Assembly: GCA_046347155.1 (NCBI GenBank)
Contig: JAXMGT010000001.1
Location: forward strand, 186,001-250,000
Reading direction: 5' to 3'
DNA length: 64,000 bases
From: RPQJ01 sp046347155
GTDB lineage: Bacteria; Pseudomonadota; Gammaproteobacteria; Steroidobacterales; Steroidobacteraceae
The number at the start of each line of letters is the position of its first letter. The stretch's first letter is position 1. Positions 55,116 to 63,669 of the stretch are shown here, one piece after another. The notes below the pieces were generated by a model, which searched no databases, was not told the DNA's origin, and saw nothing but the letters and a program-made list of their open reading frames with translations. Position numbers and translations under genes: made by a program.

Positions 55116-56732
55116 ATGCACGGCCTGATGCAGGACCACCCACTGCTGATCTCGTCGCTGATCCGGCACGCGGCGACGAACCACCCGCGTCGCGAGGTGG
55201 TCTCCCGGCTCGGTGACGGCAGCCTGCACCGCACCGACTACGCGACGGTCGAGCGACGCGCCCGGCGCCTGGCGCGCTCGCTCGAGATGCGCGGCATCCG
55301 ATCCGGCGACCGCGTCGCGACGCTGGCCTGGAACACGTTCCGTCACCTCGAGTGCTTCTACGGGGTCTCCGGGCTCGGCGCCGTGCTGCACACGGTGAAC
55401 CCGCGGCTCTTCCACGACCAGATCGCCTACATCGTCCGGCACGCCGAGGACCGGGTCGTGATCTTCGACGCCGACCTGCTGCCGCTCGCCGAATCGATCG
55501 CGCCGGACGTGCCCTGCGTCGAGCGCTGGATCGTGATGGCCGCGCCGGACGCGGTGCCGCCGTCGCGGCTGCCGCTCGAGTCCTACGAGGCGTGGATCGA
55601 CGGCGCCGACGACGACTACGCCTGGCCGGACCTCGACGAGCGCGCCGCCTCGTCGCTCTGCTACACCTCGGGCACGACCGGCAACCCGAAGGGCGTGCTC
55701 TACAGCCACCGCTCGACGCTGATCCACGCGCTGAGCGCCTCGCAGGCCGACTGCTTCGCGCTCTCCTGCCTGGACAGCGTGATGCCGATCGCGCCGATGT
55801 TCCACGCGAACTCGTGGTCGCTGCCCTACGCCTGCCCGATGATCGGCGCGAAGATGGTGCTGCCGGGCCGGCACATGGACGCGACGAGCCTCTACGAACT
55901 GCTCGCGGGCGAGGGCGTCACGTTCGCGGTCGGCGTCCCGACGATCTGGACGATGCTGCTCGGCTGGATGGGCGAGCGCGGCGTCACGCTGCCAGCGCTC
56001 GCGCGCTGCCTCGTCGCCGGCACCGCGCTGCCGCCCGCCGTCCAGCAGGCGCTCAAGGACCGGCACGGCGTCACGGCGATCCACGCCTGGGGCATGACCG
56101 AGACGAGCCCGATCGGCACCGTCGCGACGCCGACGCCCGAGGTGCTCGCGATGCCCGAGGCGGCGCGCGTCGAGGAACTGCTGAAACAGGGTCGCGTGCC
56201 CTACGGCGCCGAGATCGAGGTGCGCGATGCCGCGGGCAACGTGGCGCCGCGCGACGGCACGACGTTCGGCCCGCTGTGGATCCGCGGACCGTGGGTCGCG
56301 TCGGGCTACTTCAAGGGCGAGGGCGGCGCGGTGCTCGACGCGAACGGCTGGTTCCCGACCGGCGACGTCGCGACCTGGGACGATTGCGGGTTCATGAAGA
56401 TCACCGACCGCACGAAGGACGTGATCAAGTCGGGCGGCGAGTGGATCAGCTCCATCGACGTCGAGAACGCCGCGATGTCGCACCCGAAGGTGGCGCTGGC
56501 CGCGGCCGTCGCGGCCTACCACCCGAAGTGGGACGAGCGGCCGGTGCTGGTCGTCGTGCCGCGCGAGGGCGAACGGCCGACGCGCGAGGAGATCCTCGAG
56601 TTCCTCGCGCCGCGGATGGCGAAGTGGTGGCTGCCCGACGACGTGGTGGTCGTCGCCGAGATGCCGCTCACGGCCACGGGCAAGATCCTGAAGGCGAAGC
56701 TGCGCGAGCAGTACTGGCATCACCTGGCCTGA
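55116..56732 (+). CDS. Fatty acyl-CoA ligase (AMP-forming)
   Basis: 538 residues of the adenylate-forming family. The P-loop motif is YTSGTTGNPKG; later motifs are WGMTETSP, GWFPTGDVATWD, RTKDVIKSGGEWIS and the catalytic Lys in ATGKILKAKL. It activates a medium- or long-chain fatty acid to its CoA ester via the acyl-AMP. The length and SGGEWIS/HAWGMTE details fit FadD-like or DmdB-like ligases; chain length cannot be read from sequence. An AAGGAG ribosome site precedes ATG 55116, 33 bp after the nSTAND stop. Co-transcription with that gene is possible, but functional linkage is unlikely. Confidence 0.92.
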   Translation: MHGLMQDHPLLISSLIRHAATNHPRREVVSRLGDGSLHRTDYATVERRARRLARSLEMRGIRSGDRVATLAWNTFRHLECFYGVSGLGAVLHTVNPRLFHDQIAYIVRHAEDRVVIFDADLLPLAESIAPDVPCVERWIVMAAPDAVPPSRLPLESYEAWIDGADDDYAWPDLDERAASSLCYTSGTTGNPKGVLYSHRSTLIHALSASQADCFALSCLDSVMPIAPMFHANSWSLPYACPMIGAKMVLPGRHMDATSLYELLAGEGVTFAVGVPTIWTMLLGWMGERGVTLPALARCLVAGTALPPAVQQALKDRHGVTAIHAWGMTETSPIGTVATPTPEVLAMPEAARVEELLKQGRVPYGAEIEVRDAAGNVAPRDGTTFGPLWIRGPWVASGYFKGEGGAVLDANGWFPTGDVATWDDCGFMKITDRTKDVIKSGGEWISSIDVENAAMSHPKVALAAAVAAYHPKWDERPVLVVVPREGERPTREEILEFLAPRMAKWWLPDDVVVVAEMPLTATGKILKAKLREQYWHHLA

Positions 56733-56792
56733 GCCGGGTCCTTGACCATTCTTGACGGTCGCCGGGCGAGTCGCCTGTCACGATCGCGCCCC

Positions 56793-58118
56793 ATGAAGAA
56801 CACGATGCGCAACGCCGCGATCCTCGCGACCGCGCTGCTGCTCGCTGCCTGCGGCGGTGGCGGTGGCGGCGGCGGCAGCGACGGCAGCGGCTCCTCGAGC
56901 ACCTATCCCAGGCTCCGGCTCGCGAACGCGACCGCCGGCAGCAGCCTGGTGCTGAACGCGGCGGGGCTCACGGACACCGACGTGACGTTCACCTCCGGCA
57001 CCGTCGCCGCGGGCGCCGCGAGCGCCTACCAGCAGAAGAAGACGCAGAGCTACACCGTCGGGGTCTCGGCCACCGACGGCTCGCTGATCGGCTCGACGCA
57101 GACGCTGGCGATGTCGGCGGACACCGACTACACGCTGCTCGCGTACGCGCGCGCCGGCTCCGTCTCGACGTACACGCTCTACGACGACGCCACGACGCCG
57201 GCGTCGGGCTTCTCGACGCTCGCGATCGCGAACGCCGCGGGCGACGCCGGCACGCTCGACGTGTACCTCGTGTCGCCGGGCGGCGCGCTGAACGGCCTGT
57301 CGCCGGCGTACTCGACGCTCTACGGCAAGACGACCTCCAGCGGCAAGACGCTGACCGCCGGCACCTACGACATCGTCGTGACCGCGAGCGGCAAGCCGGC
57401 CGACGTGCGACTGACCGTGCCGTCGGTCGCGCTGGCGAGCGGCGAGGCGTCGACGCTCGCGCTCACGAGCACGCCGGGCGGCGGTCTCGTCGATGGTGCG
57501 CTGGTCCGCCAGGGCGGGACGATCTCGACGTACCCGACGACGAAGGCGCGCGTGCGCCTGGTCGGCGCGTTCCCGGCCGGACCGTCCAGCAACTCGATCG
57601 TCCGGGCGACGATCGGCTCGACCGCGCTGCCCGCGGTGACCGCGCCGTCGGTCGGCGTCTACACGCTCGTGACGGCCAACACCTCGAGCTGGTCCGTCAC
57701 GGTGGACGGCGTCGCGGTGGCCGACCTCCCGGCCGCCGAGTTCGAATACGGCGGCGACTACACGGTGCTCGCCTACGGCGACCCGGCGTCGCCACGAGTC
57801 GCCGTGTTCACGGACAGCAACCTGCCGTCGACGAGCGGGGCGGCCTACCTCCGGACGGTGAACGCGGCCGTGAGCGGCGGCGGCCTCACGCTGACCGACG
57901 ACTACGTCCCGATCAACGTCGACGTGCAGTACGGCACGGCTTCCACGTACTCCCCGGCGACCGCCTCGACCAGCTCGGTCGTCGAGGTGAGTTCACCCGT
58001 GGCCGCGTTCCCGACCTACACGGTCAGCGACTTCAACATCGCATCGAGCGGCGTCTACACGGTGTTCGTGCTCGGCTCGACGTCGGCGCCGGTGGTGTCG
58101 TTCGCCCGGGACCGCTGA
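56793..58118 (+). CDS. DUF4397-like repeat lipoprotein
   Basis: 441 residues. Lipobox LLAAC (Cys20) is followed by eight Gly and a Ser/Gly linker, then two beta-sandwich repeats of DUF4397 type (RLRLANATAGSSLVLNA... and RVRLVGAFPAGPSSNSIV...). Each has a YTLLAYA/YTVLAYG strand, and the protein ends with a YTVFVLGST strand. It is very rich in Ser, Thr, Ala and Gly. It is probably a surface or periplasmic structural lipoprotein. ATG 56793 begins the signal; the frame is open 51 bp upstream without one. Confidence 0.8.
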   Translation: MKNTMRNAAILATALLLAACGGGGGGGGSDGSGSSSTYPRLRLANATAGSSLVLNAAGLTDTDVTFTSGTVAAGAASAYQQKKTQSYTVGVSATDGSLIGSTQTLAMSADTDYTLLAYARAGSVSTYTLYDDATTPASGFSTLAIANAAGDAGTLDVYLVSPGGALNGLSPAYSTLYGKTTSSGKTLTAGTYDIVVTASGKPADVRLTVPSVALASGEASTLALTSTPGGGLVDGALVRQGGTISTYPTTKARVRLVGAFPAGPSSNSIVRATIGSTALPAVTAPSVGVYTLVTANTSSWSVTVDGVAVADLPAAEFEYGGDYTVLAYGDPASPRVAVFTDSNLPSTSGAAYLRTVNAAVSGGGLTLTDDYVPINVDVQYGTASTYSPATASTSSVVEVSSPVAAFPTYTVSDFNIASSGVYTVFVLGSTSAPVVSFARDR

Positions 58119-58146
58119 ACGTGGGCGCGGGCGCACCTCCCGCCGC

Positions 58147-58162
58147 TGCGTCACGTGACGCA
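58147..58162. promoter_or_regulatory. Perfect palindrome upstream of the CpxR-like gene
   Basis: TGCGTCACGTGACGCA is a perfect 16-bp palindrome 49 bp upstream of the regulator ATG (58211). A TATAAA at 58175-58180 lies 13 bp after it and could be the -10 box, placing the palindrome over the -35 region. A repressor or autoregulatory site is likely by position. Confidence 0.5.
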
Positions 58163-58210
58163 CCCGGGCGGGTGTATAAAGCAGCACGCGCGACGCCCGC
58201 GGCCAGGACC

Positions 58211-58930
58211 ATGAGCGACCCCCGACCCCACGTGCTGATCGTCGACGACGACGCCGAACTGCGCAGCATGCTCGGCGAGTACCTCGCGAACGAGCAGATC
58301 GAGGTGGACACGGCGCCGGACGGTGCCACCGCGCTCCGGATGCTCGAGCGCCAGCGACCGGACCTGCTGCTGCTCGACGTGACGATGCCGGGCATGAACG
58401 GCTTCGAGCTGCTGCGACGCGTGCGCGATCGCTGGCCCGTGCCCGTGCTGATGCTGACGGCACGCGACGACGTCGTGGACCGCGTGCTCGGCCTCGAACT
58501 CGGCGCGGACGACTACCTGACGAAGCCGTTCAACGGGCGCGAACTGCTGGCGCGGATCCACGCGGTGCTCCGCCGCGCGCAGGGCGCGATGGCCGGCACG
58601 GCGGCGGAGACGATCGGCCTCGGCCGGCTCGCGCTCGACACGGGGATGCACCAGGCCCGCGTCGACGGGACGGCCGTCCCGCTCACGGACGCGGAGTACC
58701 GGGTGCTCGAGGTGCTGGTGCGCAACGCCGGTCGCGTGGTCTCGCGCGCCGAACTCACGCAGAAGGCGCTGGGACGCCGTCACCTCGGGCTCGACCGCAG
58801 CGTCGATACGCACGTGAGCAACCTGCGCCGGAAGCTCGGGACGGCGGTCGAGCAGTCGACGCCGATCATGGGCGTGCGCGGCGCGGGCTACATGATCGGC
58901 CAGCCGGCGTCGGACGAACCCGGGCACTGA
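58211..58930 (+). CDS. OmpR-family response regulator (CpxR-like)
   Basis: 239 residues: receiver domain with D56 (LLLDVTMPGMNG), the K of TKPFNGR, then an OmpR-type winged helix (VDTHVSNLRRKLG near 205). The sequence HLGLDRSVDTHVSNLRRKLG and the partner kinase resemble CpxR/CpxA and RstA-type systems. ATG 58211 begins the receiver fold; the frame runs 90 bp further upstream through the palindrome region and should not be used. The kinase follows after 3 bp. Confidence 0.92.
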   Translation: MSDPRPHVLIVDDDAELRSMLGEYLANEQIEVDTAPDGATALRMLERQRPDLLLLDVTMPGMNGFELLRRVRDRWPVPVLMLTARDDVVDRVLGLELGADDYLTKPFNGRELLARIHAVLRRAQGAMAGTAAETIGLGRLALDTGMHQARVDGTAVPLTDAEYRVLEVLVRNAGRVVSRAELTQKALGRRHLGLDRSVDTHVSNLRRKLGTAVEQSTPIMGVRGAGYMIGQPASDEPGH

Positions 58931-58933
58931 CCC

Positions 58934-60460
58934 GTGGGCAACCTGTTCACGCGCTCGTTCCTGTTCTTCTGGGCGACGATCCTGATGTCGGCCGCGCTCG
59001 CCGCGGCGATCGTGCGCCTCAATTTCCTGGCCGACGCCGCCGAGCCGCGCCGGCTCGGGCACGAGGCCCAGGCCGTGCTCGACGCGGGCGGGCGGGCGGC
59101 ACTCGAGCGCTGGATGGAGCGGCGGCCGGCGCAACTCGAGGGCACGGGCACCCGCGTATTCGTGCTCGACGCGAGCGGGCGCGACCTGCTCGGCCGCCCG
59201 GCCCCGGGGTTCCATCACGGATTCGGCGAGCGCGACCGGCCCCCGTTGCCCCCGCGCGGCGATCGCGGCGCACCGGGCGGCGAACCGCGACCGCCGCCCG
59301 ATGGCATCGGTCCGCCGCCATCCGGGTTCGGTCCGATTGCACCGCCGCAGCCGGCCGCGGGCTTCGACGGTCGCGAGCCGCCCGGCCCGCCGTTGGGCGA
59401 CGCCCGCGCACCGGGCGGCGCGTGGCCCCCGGACGTGCCGTTGTTCCCGCGGCTGCAGGGGCGTGACGGTGCGCGCTACGTGCTCGTGCTCGATCCGCTC
59501 CCGGCGCACGGGCCGTTCACGCCGCCGTTCTCCACGGCCACCATCCTCGCGCTGCTCGCGATCGCGGTGCTGGTGAGCGGGCTCGTCTCCTACGCATTCG
59601 CCCGCTCGATCAGTCGCCCGCTCGAGCGGCTGCGGGACGCCGCACGCCGTTACGCGAACGGCGACCTCGCGGCGCGCGCCGACGCCCGCGACGCCGCGCG
59701 CAACGACGAGATCGGCGGGCTCGCGCGCGAGTTCGATTCGATGACCGCCCGACTCGAGGCGCTGATCGAGGCCCGCAAGCAGCTGCTCCGCGACATGTCG
59801 CACGAGCTGCGTTCGCCGCTCGCACGGCTCCAGATGGCCGTCGGCATCGCGCGCCAGCCCGGTTCGGACGCCGCGCTGCAGCTCGATCGGATCGAGCGCG
59901 AGAGCGGGCGGCTCGAGTCGCTGATCTCCCGGATCCTCGAGTTCGCCCGCCTCGAGCGGGACCCGGCCACGCTGGCCCGCGGGGAGGTCGACCTGGCGGA
60001 ACTCGTGCGGCGGGTCGTCCACGACGCGGAGTTCGAATTCCAGGCGCCGGCGGCCCGGATCACGCTCGAGATCGCGGCCGAGGCCCAGGGTGGATGGGCA
60101 CGCATCCCGCACGCCGACGCGGCCGTGCTGCACACGGCCGTCGACAACGTCGTCCGCAACGCGCTGCTGCACGGCGGCGACGGCGCGATCGAGGTCGCGG
60201 TCTCGGCGACGCGCGAGGACGTCGCCGTCACGGTCCGCGACCACGGGCCCGGCGTCCCGCCACGCGACCTCGAGCGGATCTTCGAGCCCTTCTACCGGGT
60301 GGCGACCGACGCACCGCGCCCGGAGGGATACGGCGTCGGGCTCGCGCTGGCGCAGCGGGCCGCCGCACTGCACGGCGGCCGCATCGTCGCCGAGAACGCC
60401 GACGGCGGCGGCCTGCGCGTGCGGATCGTGCTGCCTCGCCCGCGATCCGCCCGGCCCTGA
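58934..60460 (+). CDS. Sensor histidine kinase (CpxA-like) with Pro/Gly-rich periplasmic loop
   Basis: 508 residues, GTG start. Helices at ~8-28 and ~202-222 bracket a periplasmic region of ~170 residues. The second half of this region (about 100-168) is extraordinarily rich in Pro, Gly and Arg (GEPRPPPDGIGPPPSGFGP). HAMP, the phosphoacceptor domain (H290 in MSHELRSPLARLQ) and the ATPase domain (DNVVRNALLHG, GPGVPPRD, GYGVGLALAQ) follow. It should phosphorylate the regulator 3 bp upstream. The disordered loop may sense envelope or metal stress. It converges on the efflux operon with a 25-bp gap. Confidence 0.9.
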   Translation: MGNLFTRSFLFFWATILMSAALAAAIVRLNFLADAAEPRRLGHEAQAVLDAGGRAALERWMERRPAQLEGTGTRVFVLDASGRDLLGRPAPGFHHGFGERDRPPLPPRGDRGAPGGEPRPPPDGIGPPPSGFGPIAPPQPAAGFDGREPPGPPLGDARAPGGAWPPDVPLFPRLQGRDGARYVLVLDPLPAHGPFTPPFSTATILALLAIAVLVSGLVSYAFARSISRPLERLRDAARRYANGDLAARADARDAARNDEIGGLAREFDSMTARLEALIEARKQLLRDMSHELRSPLARLQMAVGIARQPGSDAALQLDRIERESGRLESLISRILEFARLERDPATLARGEVDLAELVRRVVHDAEFEFQAPAARITLEIAAEAQGGWARIPHADAAVLHTAVDNVVRNALLHGGDGAIEVAVSATREDVAVTVRDHGPGVPPRDLERIFEPFYRVATDAPRPEGYGVGLALAQRAAALHGGRIVAENADGGGLRVRIVLPRPRSARP

Positions 60461-60485
60461 AGGGGCGCCGGCGCGTGCCGCCCGC

Positions 60486-61688
60486 TCACTCGTGCCGCAG
60501 CGCCTCGATCGGGTTCAGGCTGGCCGCACGCCGCGCAGGAAAGTAGCCGAACATCACGCCGATCGCCGTCGCGAAGCCGAACGACAGCAGGTTGATCCCT
60601 GGGCTGAAGAGGTAGGGCACGCCCATCAGCTTCGCGAGGCCGATCGAGGAGACCGTCGCGAGCACGATGCCGGCGATGCCGCCGAGCCCCGCCAGCACGA
60701 CCGCCTCGACGAGGAACTGCAGCAGCACCTCGCGCTCGAGCGCGCCGATCGCGAGCCGAGTGCCGATCTCGCGCGTCCGCTCGGTGACGGACACCAGCAT
60801 GATGTTCATGATCCCGATGCCGCCGACCAGCAGGCTCACGGCCGCCACGGCGGCCAGCAGCCCGGTCAGTATCTTCGTCGTGCTGGTGAGCGTCTGGGCG
60901 ATCTGGCGCGTGTCCATCACCCGGAAGTCGTCGTCCTCGTCGTCGGCGATCTTGCGGCGTTCGCGCATCAGCTCGGTCACCTGTTCCTTGACCGCGTCGA
61001 GCGAACTGCCCGGGGCCGCGGCGACCATCAGCCGGCCGACGTCCTGGCTGCCCGTGATCCGGCGCTGCACGGTGCGCAGCGGCATCACGATCACGTCGTC
61101 CTGGTCCGAGCCCATCGCGGACTGGCCCTTGGACCTGAGCAGCCCCACGACCTCACAGGCGAACTGCCGGACCCGGATCTCCTCGCCGACCGGCTCCCGC
61201 GTGCCGAACAGCTTCTCGCGGACGGTCTGGCCGATCACGCAGGCGGCGCGCCCGGCACGCTCCTCGGCGTCGGTGAACGTGCGTCCCGAGGCGATCTCCC
61301 AGTTGCCGGCCTCGAAGTAATCCCCGGTGGTGCCCGTGACCACCGTCGACCAGTTGTTCGACTGGTAGACCGCCGTGGCCGACGCGCTCACGACCGGTGC
61401 GACGAGCCGGGCGGCCGACACCTGCGAGTGCACCGCGTCCGCATCGGAGACCTTGAACCGCGGCGCGTTGTCGCCGCCGGGCCCGAAGCGCTGGCCCGGG
61501 ATCACGATCAGCAGGTTGCTGCCCATCGAAGAGATCTGGTCGGTGACCGAGCGCGTGGCGCCGTTGCCGAGCGTCACCATCGTGATCACGGCGGCGACGC
61601 CGATCACGATGCCGAGCACGGTCAGGAACGACCGGAGCAGGTTGCGCCGTATCGCACGCAGCGCGAGCAGCACGGTGTTCCACAGCAT
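60486..61688 (-). CDS. MacB-type ABC permease (stand-alone)
   Basis: 400 residues. One N-terminal helix, a large periplasmic MacB_PCD domain (~45-270) and three C-terminal helices with an FtsX-like core (VGGIGIMNIMLVSVTERTREIG and ARRAASLNPIEALRHE). Unlike E. coli MacB the ATPase is a separate gene, overlapping by one base (TGATG) just upstream. With the adaptor and TolC-like protein it forms a tripartite efflux or secretion pump. The substrate is unknown. Confidence 0.92.
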   Translation of the reverse strand: MLWNTVLLALRAIRRNLLRSFLTVLGIVIGVAAVITMVTLGNGATRSVTDQISSMGSNLLIVIPGQRFGPGGDNAPRFKVSDADAVHSQVSAARLVAPVVSASATAVYQSNNWSTVVTGTTGDYFEAGNWEIASGRTFTDAEERAGRAACVIGQTVREKLFGTREPVGEEIRVRQFACEVVGLLRSKGQSAMGSDQDDVIVMPLRTVQRRITGSQDVGRLMVAAAPGSSLDAVKEQVTELMRERRKIADDEDDDFRVMDTRQIAQTLTSTTKILTGLLAAVAAVSLLVGGIGIMNIMLVSVTERTREIGTRLAIGALEREVLLQFLVEAVVLAGLGGIAGIVLATVSSIGLAKLMGVPYLFSPGINLLSFGFATAIGVMFGYFPARRAASLNPIEALRHE

Positions 61689-62392
61689 CAGTGCGTCCCC
61701 GCGTTCGGCCGGTCGCTCTCGATCCGGCCGTCCAGGAAGCGCACGACGCGCCGAGCGTAGCCGGCGACGTCGGCTTCGTGCGTGACCATCAGCACCGTGA
61801 TGCCCTGCTCGGTGTTGAGCCGGGTGATCAGGTCCATGATCTCGGCGCTGGTCTTCGAGTCCAGGTTGCCGGTCGGCTCGTCGGCGAGCAGCACGGCCGG
61901 TCGCGTGACGATCGCGCGCGCGATCGCGACGCGCTGCTGCTGTCCGCCGGAGAGTTCCGCCGGCGTGTGGCCCTCGCGCCCGGTCAGCCCGACCTGCTCG
62001 AGCGCGGCGCGGGCCGCGGCGTGTCGGCGCGCCGCCGGCTCGCCCCGGTAGACGAGCGGCAACTCGACGTTCTCGAGCGCCGTCGTGCGCGGCAGCAGGT
62101 TGAAGCCCTGGAACACGAAGCCGAGGTAGTGACGGCGAAGCAGCGCGCGCTGCTCGCGCGTGAGGCCCTCGACCGCGACGCCCTCGAACTCGTAGCGGCC
62201 GGACGTCGGCACGTCGAGGCAGCCGAGGATGTTCATCGCGGTGGATTTCCCGGATCCGCTCGGGCCCATGATCGCGACGAATTCGCCGCGGGCGACCTCG
62301 AGGTCGACGCCCTTGAGCGCCTGGACCGCCGCATCGCCGTGGCCGTAGGTGCGTTCGACGCCCCGCAGCCGGATGATCGCGCCCTCGCTCAT
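61688..62392 (-). CDS. MacB/LolD-type ABC ATPase
   Basis: 234 residues: GPSGSGKST Walker A, Q-loop FVFQGFNLLPR, signature ELSGGQQQR, Walker B LLADEPTGNLD. The TGNLD and 'GFNLLPRTTALENVELPLVY' style are typical for the MacB/LolD/FtsE group that powers mechanotransmission pumps. ATG 62392 overlaps the adaptor stop by 4 bp, and its stop overlaps the permease ATG. The frame continues upstream into the adaptor gene in the wrong frame. Confidence 0.94.
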   Translation of the reverse strand: MSEGAIIRLRGVERTYGHGDAAVQALKGVDLEVARGEFVAIMGPSGSGKSTAMNILGCLDVPTSGRYEFEGVAVEGLTREQRALLRRHYLGFVFQGFNLLPRTTALENVELPLVYRGEPAARRHAAARAALEQVGLTGREGHTPAELSGGQQQRVAIARAIVTRPAVLLADEPTGNLDSKTSAEIMDLITRLNTEQGITVLMVTHEADVAGYARRVVRFLDGRIESDRPNAGTH

Positions 62393-63669
62393 GGCTGCCG
62401 GGCGGCGGCCTCCGTGACGACCTCGGTCCCGGCCTTCAGGTCGCCGCCGGTGATCTCGGTGAGCTTGCCGTCGCTGGCGCCGGTCTCGACGTCCACGCGC
62501 ACCGGGCTGCCGTCCTTGATCACCCAGACGTGCGGGCGATCGCCACGGTTCACCGGCGCGCGCCGCTCCGGCTGCGGTGGCCGGGGCATCAGCAGGCCCG
62601 CGACGCCGCGCGATTTCGGCGCATCCGACTGTGCGCTCGGCGGGTTGAACCGGAGGGCCGCGTTCGGCACCAGCAGCACGCCGTTGCGGTGGAGCACCGT
62701 GATCTCGGCGGTGCCGGTCATCCCGGGACGCAGGCTCAGGTCGGCGTTGTCCACCGAGAGCACGGTCAGGTAGGAGATGACGCCGTCCGTCTCCTTCGAC
62801 CCGTAGCTCACGCGCGTGATCACGGCCTCGTACTGGCGGCCCGGCCACGCGTCCACCGTGAAGCGGGCGCGCTGGCCCTCGCGCACGCGGCCGACGTCGG
62901 CCTCGTCCACGTCCACCTGCAGTTCCATGTGCCGCAGGTCCTCGGCGAGCTTGAACAGCACCGGCGCCTGGAACGTCGCGGCGACCGTCTGGCCGGGCTC
63001 GACGTCGCGCTTCAGCACGATGCCGTCGATCGGCGAGCGGATGCTGGCCTTGCGCAGGTTGGTCTCGTCGGAGCGCAGGTTGGCGCGCGCCTGGGCCACG
63101 TTCGCGCGCGCGCTGATCGCGCTCGCCTCGGCCCGCTTCAGGTTCGCCTCGGCGCCGTCCATTTCGCTGCGCGACGGCACCTTGCCGTCCGACAGCCGCG
63201 AGACTTCCTTGTACCGCTCGTACGTCGCGCGGTTCTCCGCGACCGTGGCGTCGGCCTGCGCGACCTGCGCCTCGGCCGCGGCCAGCGTGGCGCGCGACTT
63301 CTCGATCGCGTCGCGGAGCTTGGCGACGTCGAGTTCGGCGAGCAGTTCGCCGCGCTTCACGCGGTCGTTGTCGTCCACGTAGACCTTCTCGACGATGCCG
63401 GACAGTTCACTGCCGACCTCGACCTCGTTCGTCGGCTGCAGGTTGCCGGTGGCCGAGACACGGACGACGAGGTCACCGCGCGTCGCGGCCTCGGTCTGGT
63501 AGCCGGTCGCGTGCCCGCTGCCGCCGCGCACGAGCAGCCAGCCGGCGGCGAGCGCGGCGACGACCGCGGCCGCGATCCACCGTCCGCGGTTCGACGGCGC
63601 GGAGTTGCGGCGGGCGAGCAGGTCCTTCAGCGATTCGCCGCGGGATTCCGCGGAGGGGATTTCGTTCAT
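62389..63669 (-). CDS. MacA-type periplasmic adaptor (HlyD/RND MFP family)
   Basis: 426 residues. One N-terminal helix (~33-51) anchors it in the inner membrane. A lipoyl-like half (SATGNLQPTNEVEVGSELSG), a long alpha-hairpin (EKSRATLAAAEAQVAQADATV...) that contacts TolC, the second lipoyl half (IRSPIDGIVLKRDVEPGQTV) and beta-barrel domains follow. It links the MacB-like permease to the outer-membrane channel. The ATG overlaps the TolC-like gene stop by 4 bp. Confidence 0.94.
   Translation of the reverse strand: MNEIPSAESRGESLKDLLARRNSAPSNRGRWIAAAVVAALAAGWLLVRGGSGHATGYQTEAATRGDLVVRVSATGNLQPTNEVEVGSELSGIVEKVYVDDNDRVKRGELLAELDVAKLRDAIEKSRATLAAAEAQVAQADATVAENRATYERYKEVSRLSDGKVPSRSEMDGAEANLKRAEASAISARANVAQARANLRSDETNLRKASIRSPIDGIVLKRDVEPGQTVAATFQAPVLFKLAEDLRHMELQVDVDEADVGRVREGQRARFTVDAWPGRQYEAVITRVSYGSKETDGVISYLTVLSVDNADLSLRPGMTGTAEITVLHRNGVLLVPNAALRFNPPSAQSDAPKSRGVAGLLMPRPPQPERRAPVNRGDRPHVWVIKDGSPVRVDVETGASDGKLTEITGGDLKAGTEVVTEAAARQP

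Noticed and set aside
51681..56723. A 1680-codon open frame antisense to the SIR2-TIR, nSTAND and acyl-CoA ligase genes
   Set aside because: Composition dominated by Arg, Val, Asp and Gly with no motif. The plus-strand proteins have clear domains and overlapping start/stop signals.
56850..56910. Gly/Ser tract in the lipoprotein gene as a DNA repeat element
   Set aside because: It is a short coding low-complexity linker after a lipobox, a common feature, with no repeat unit outside the gene.
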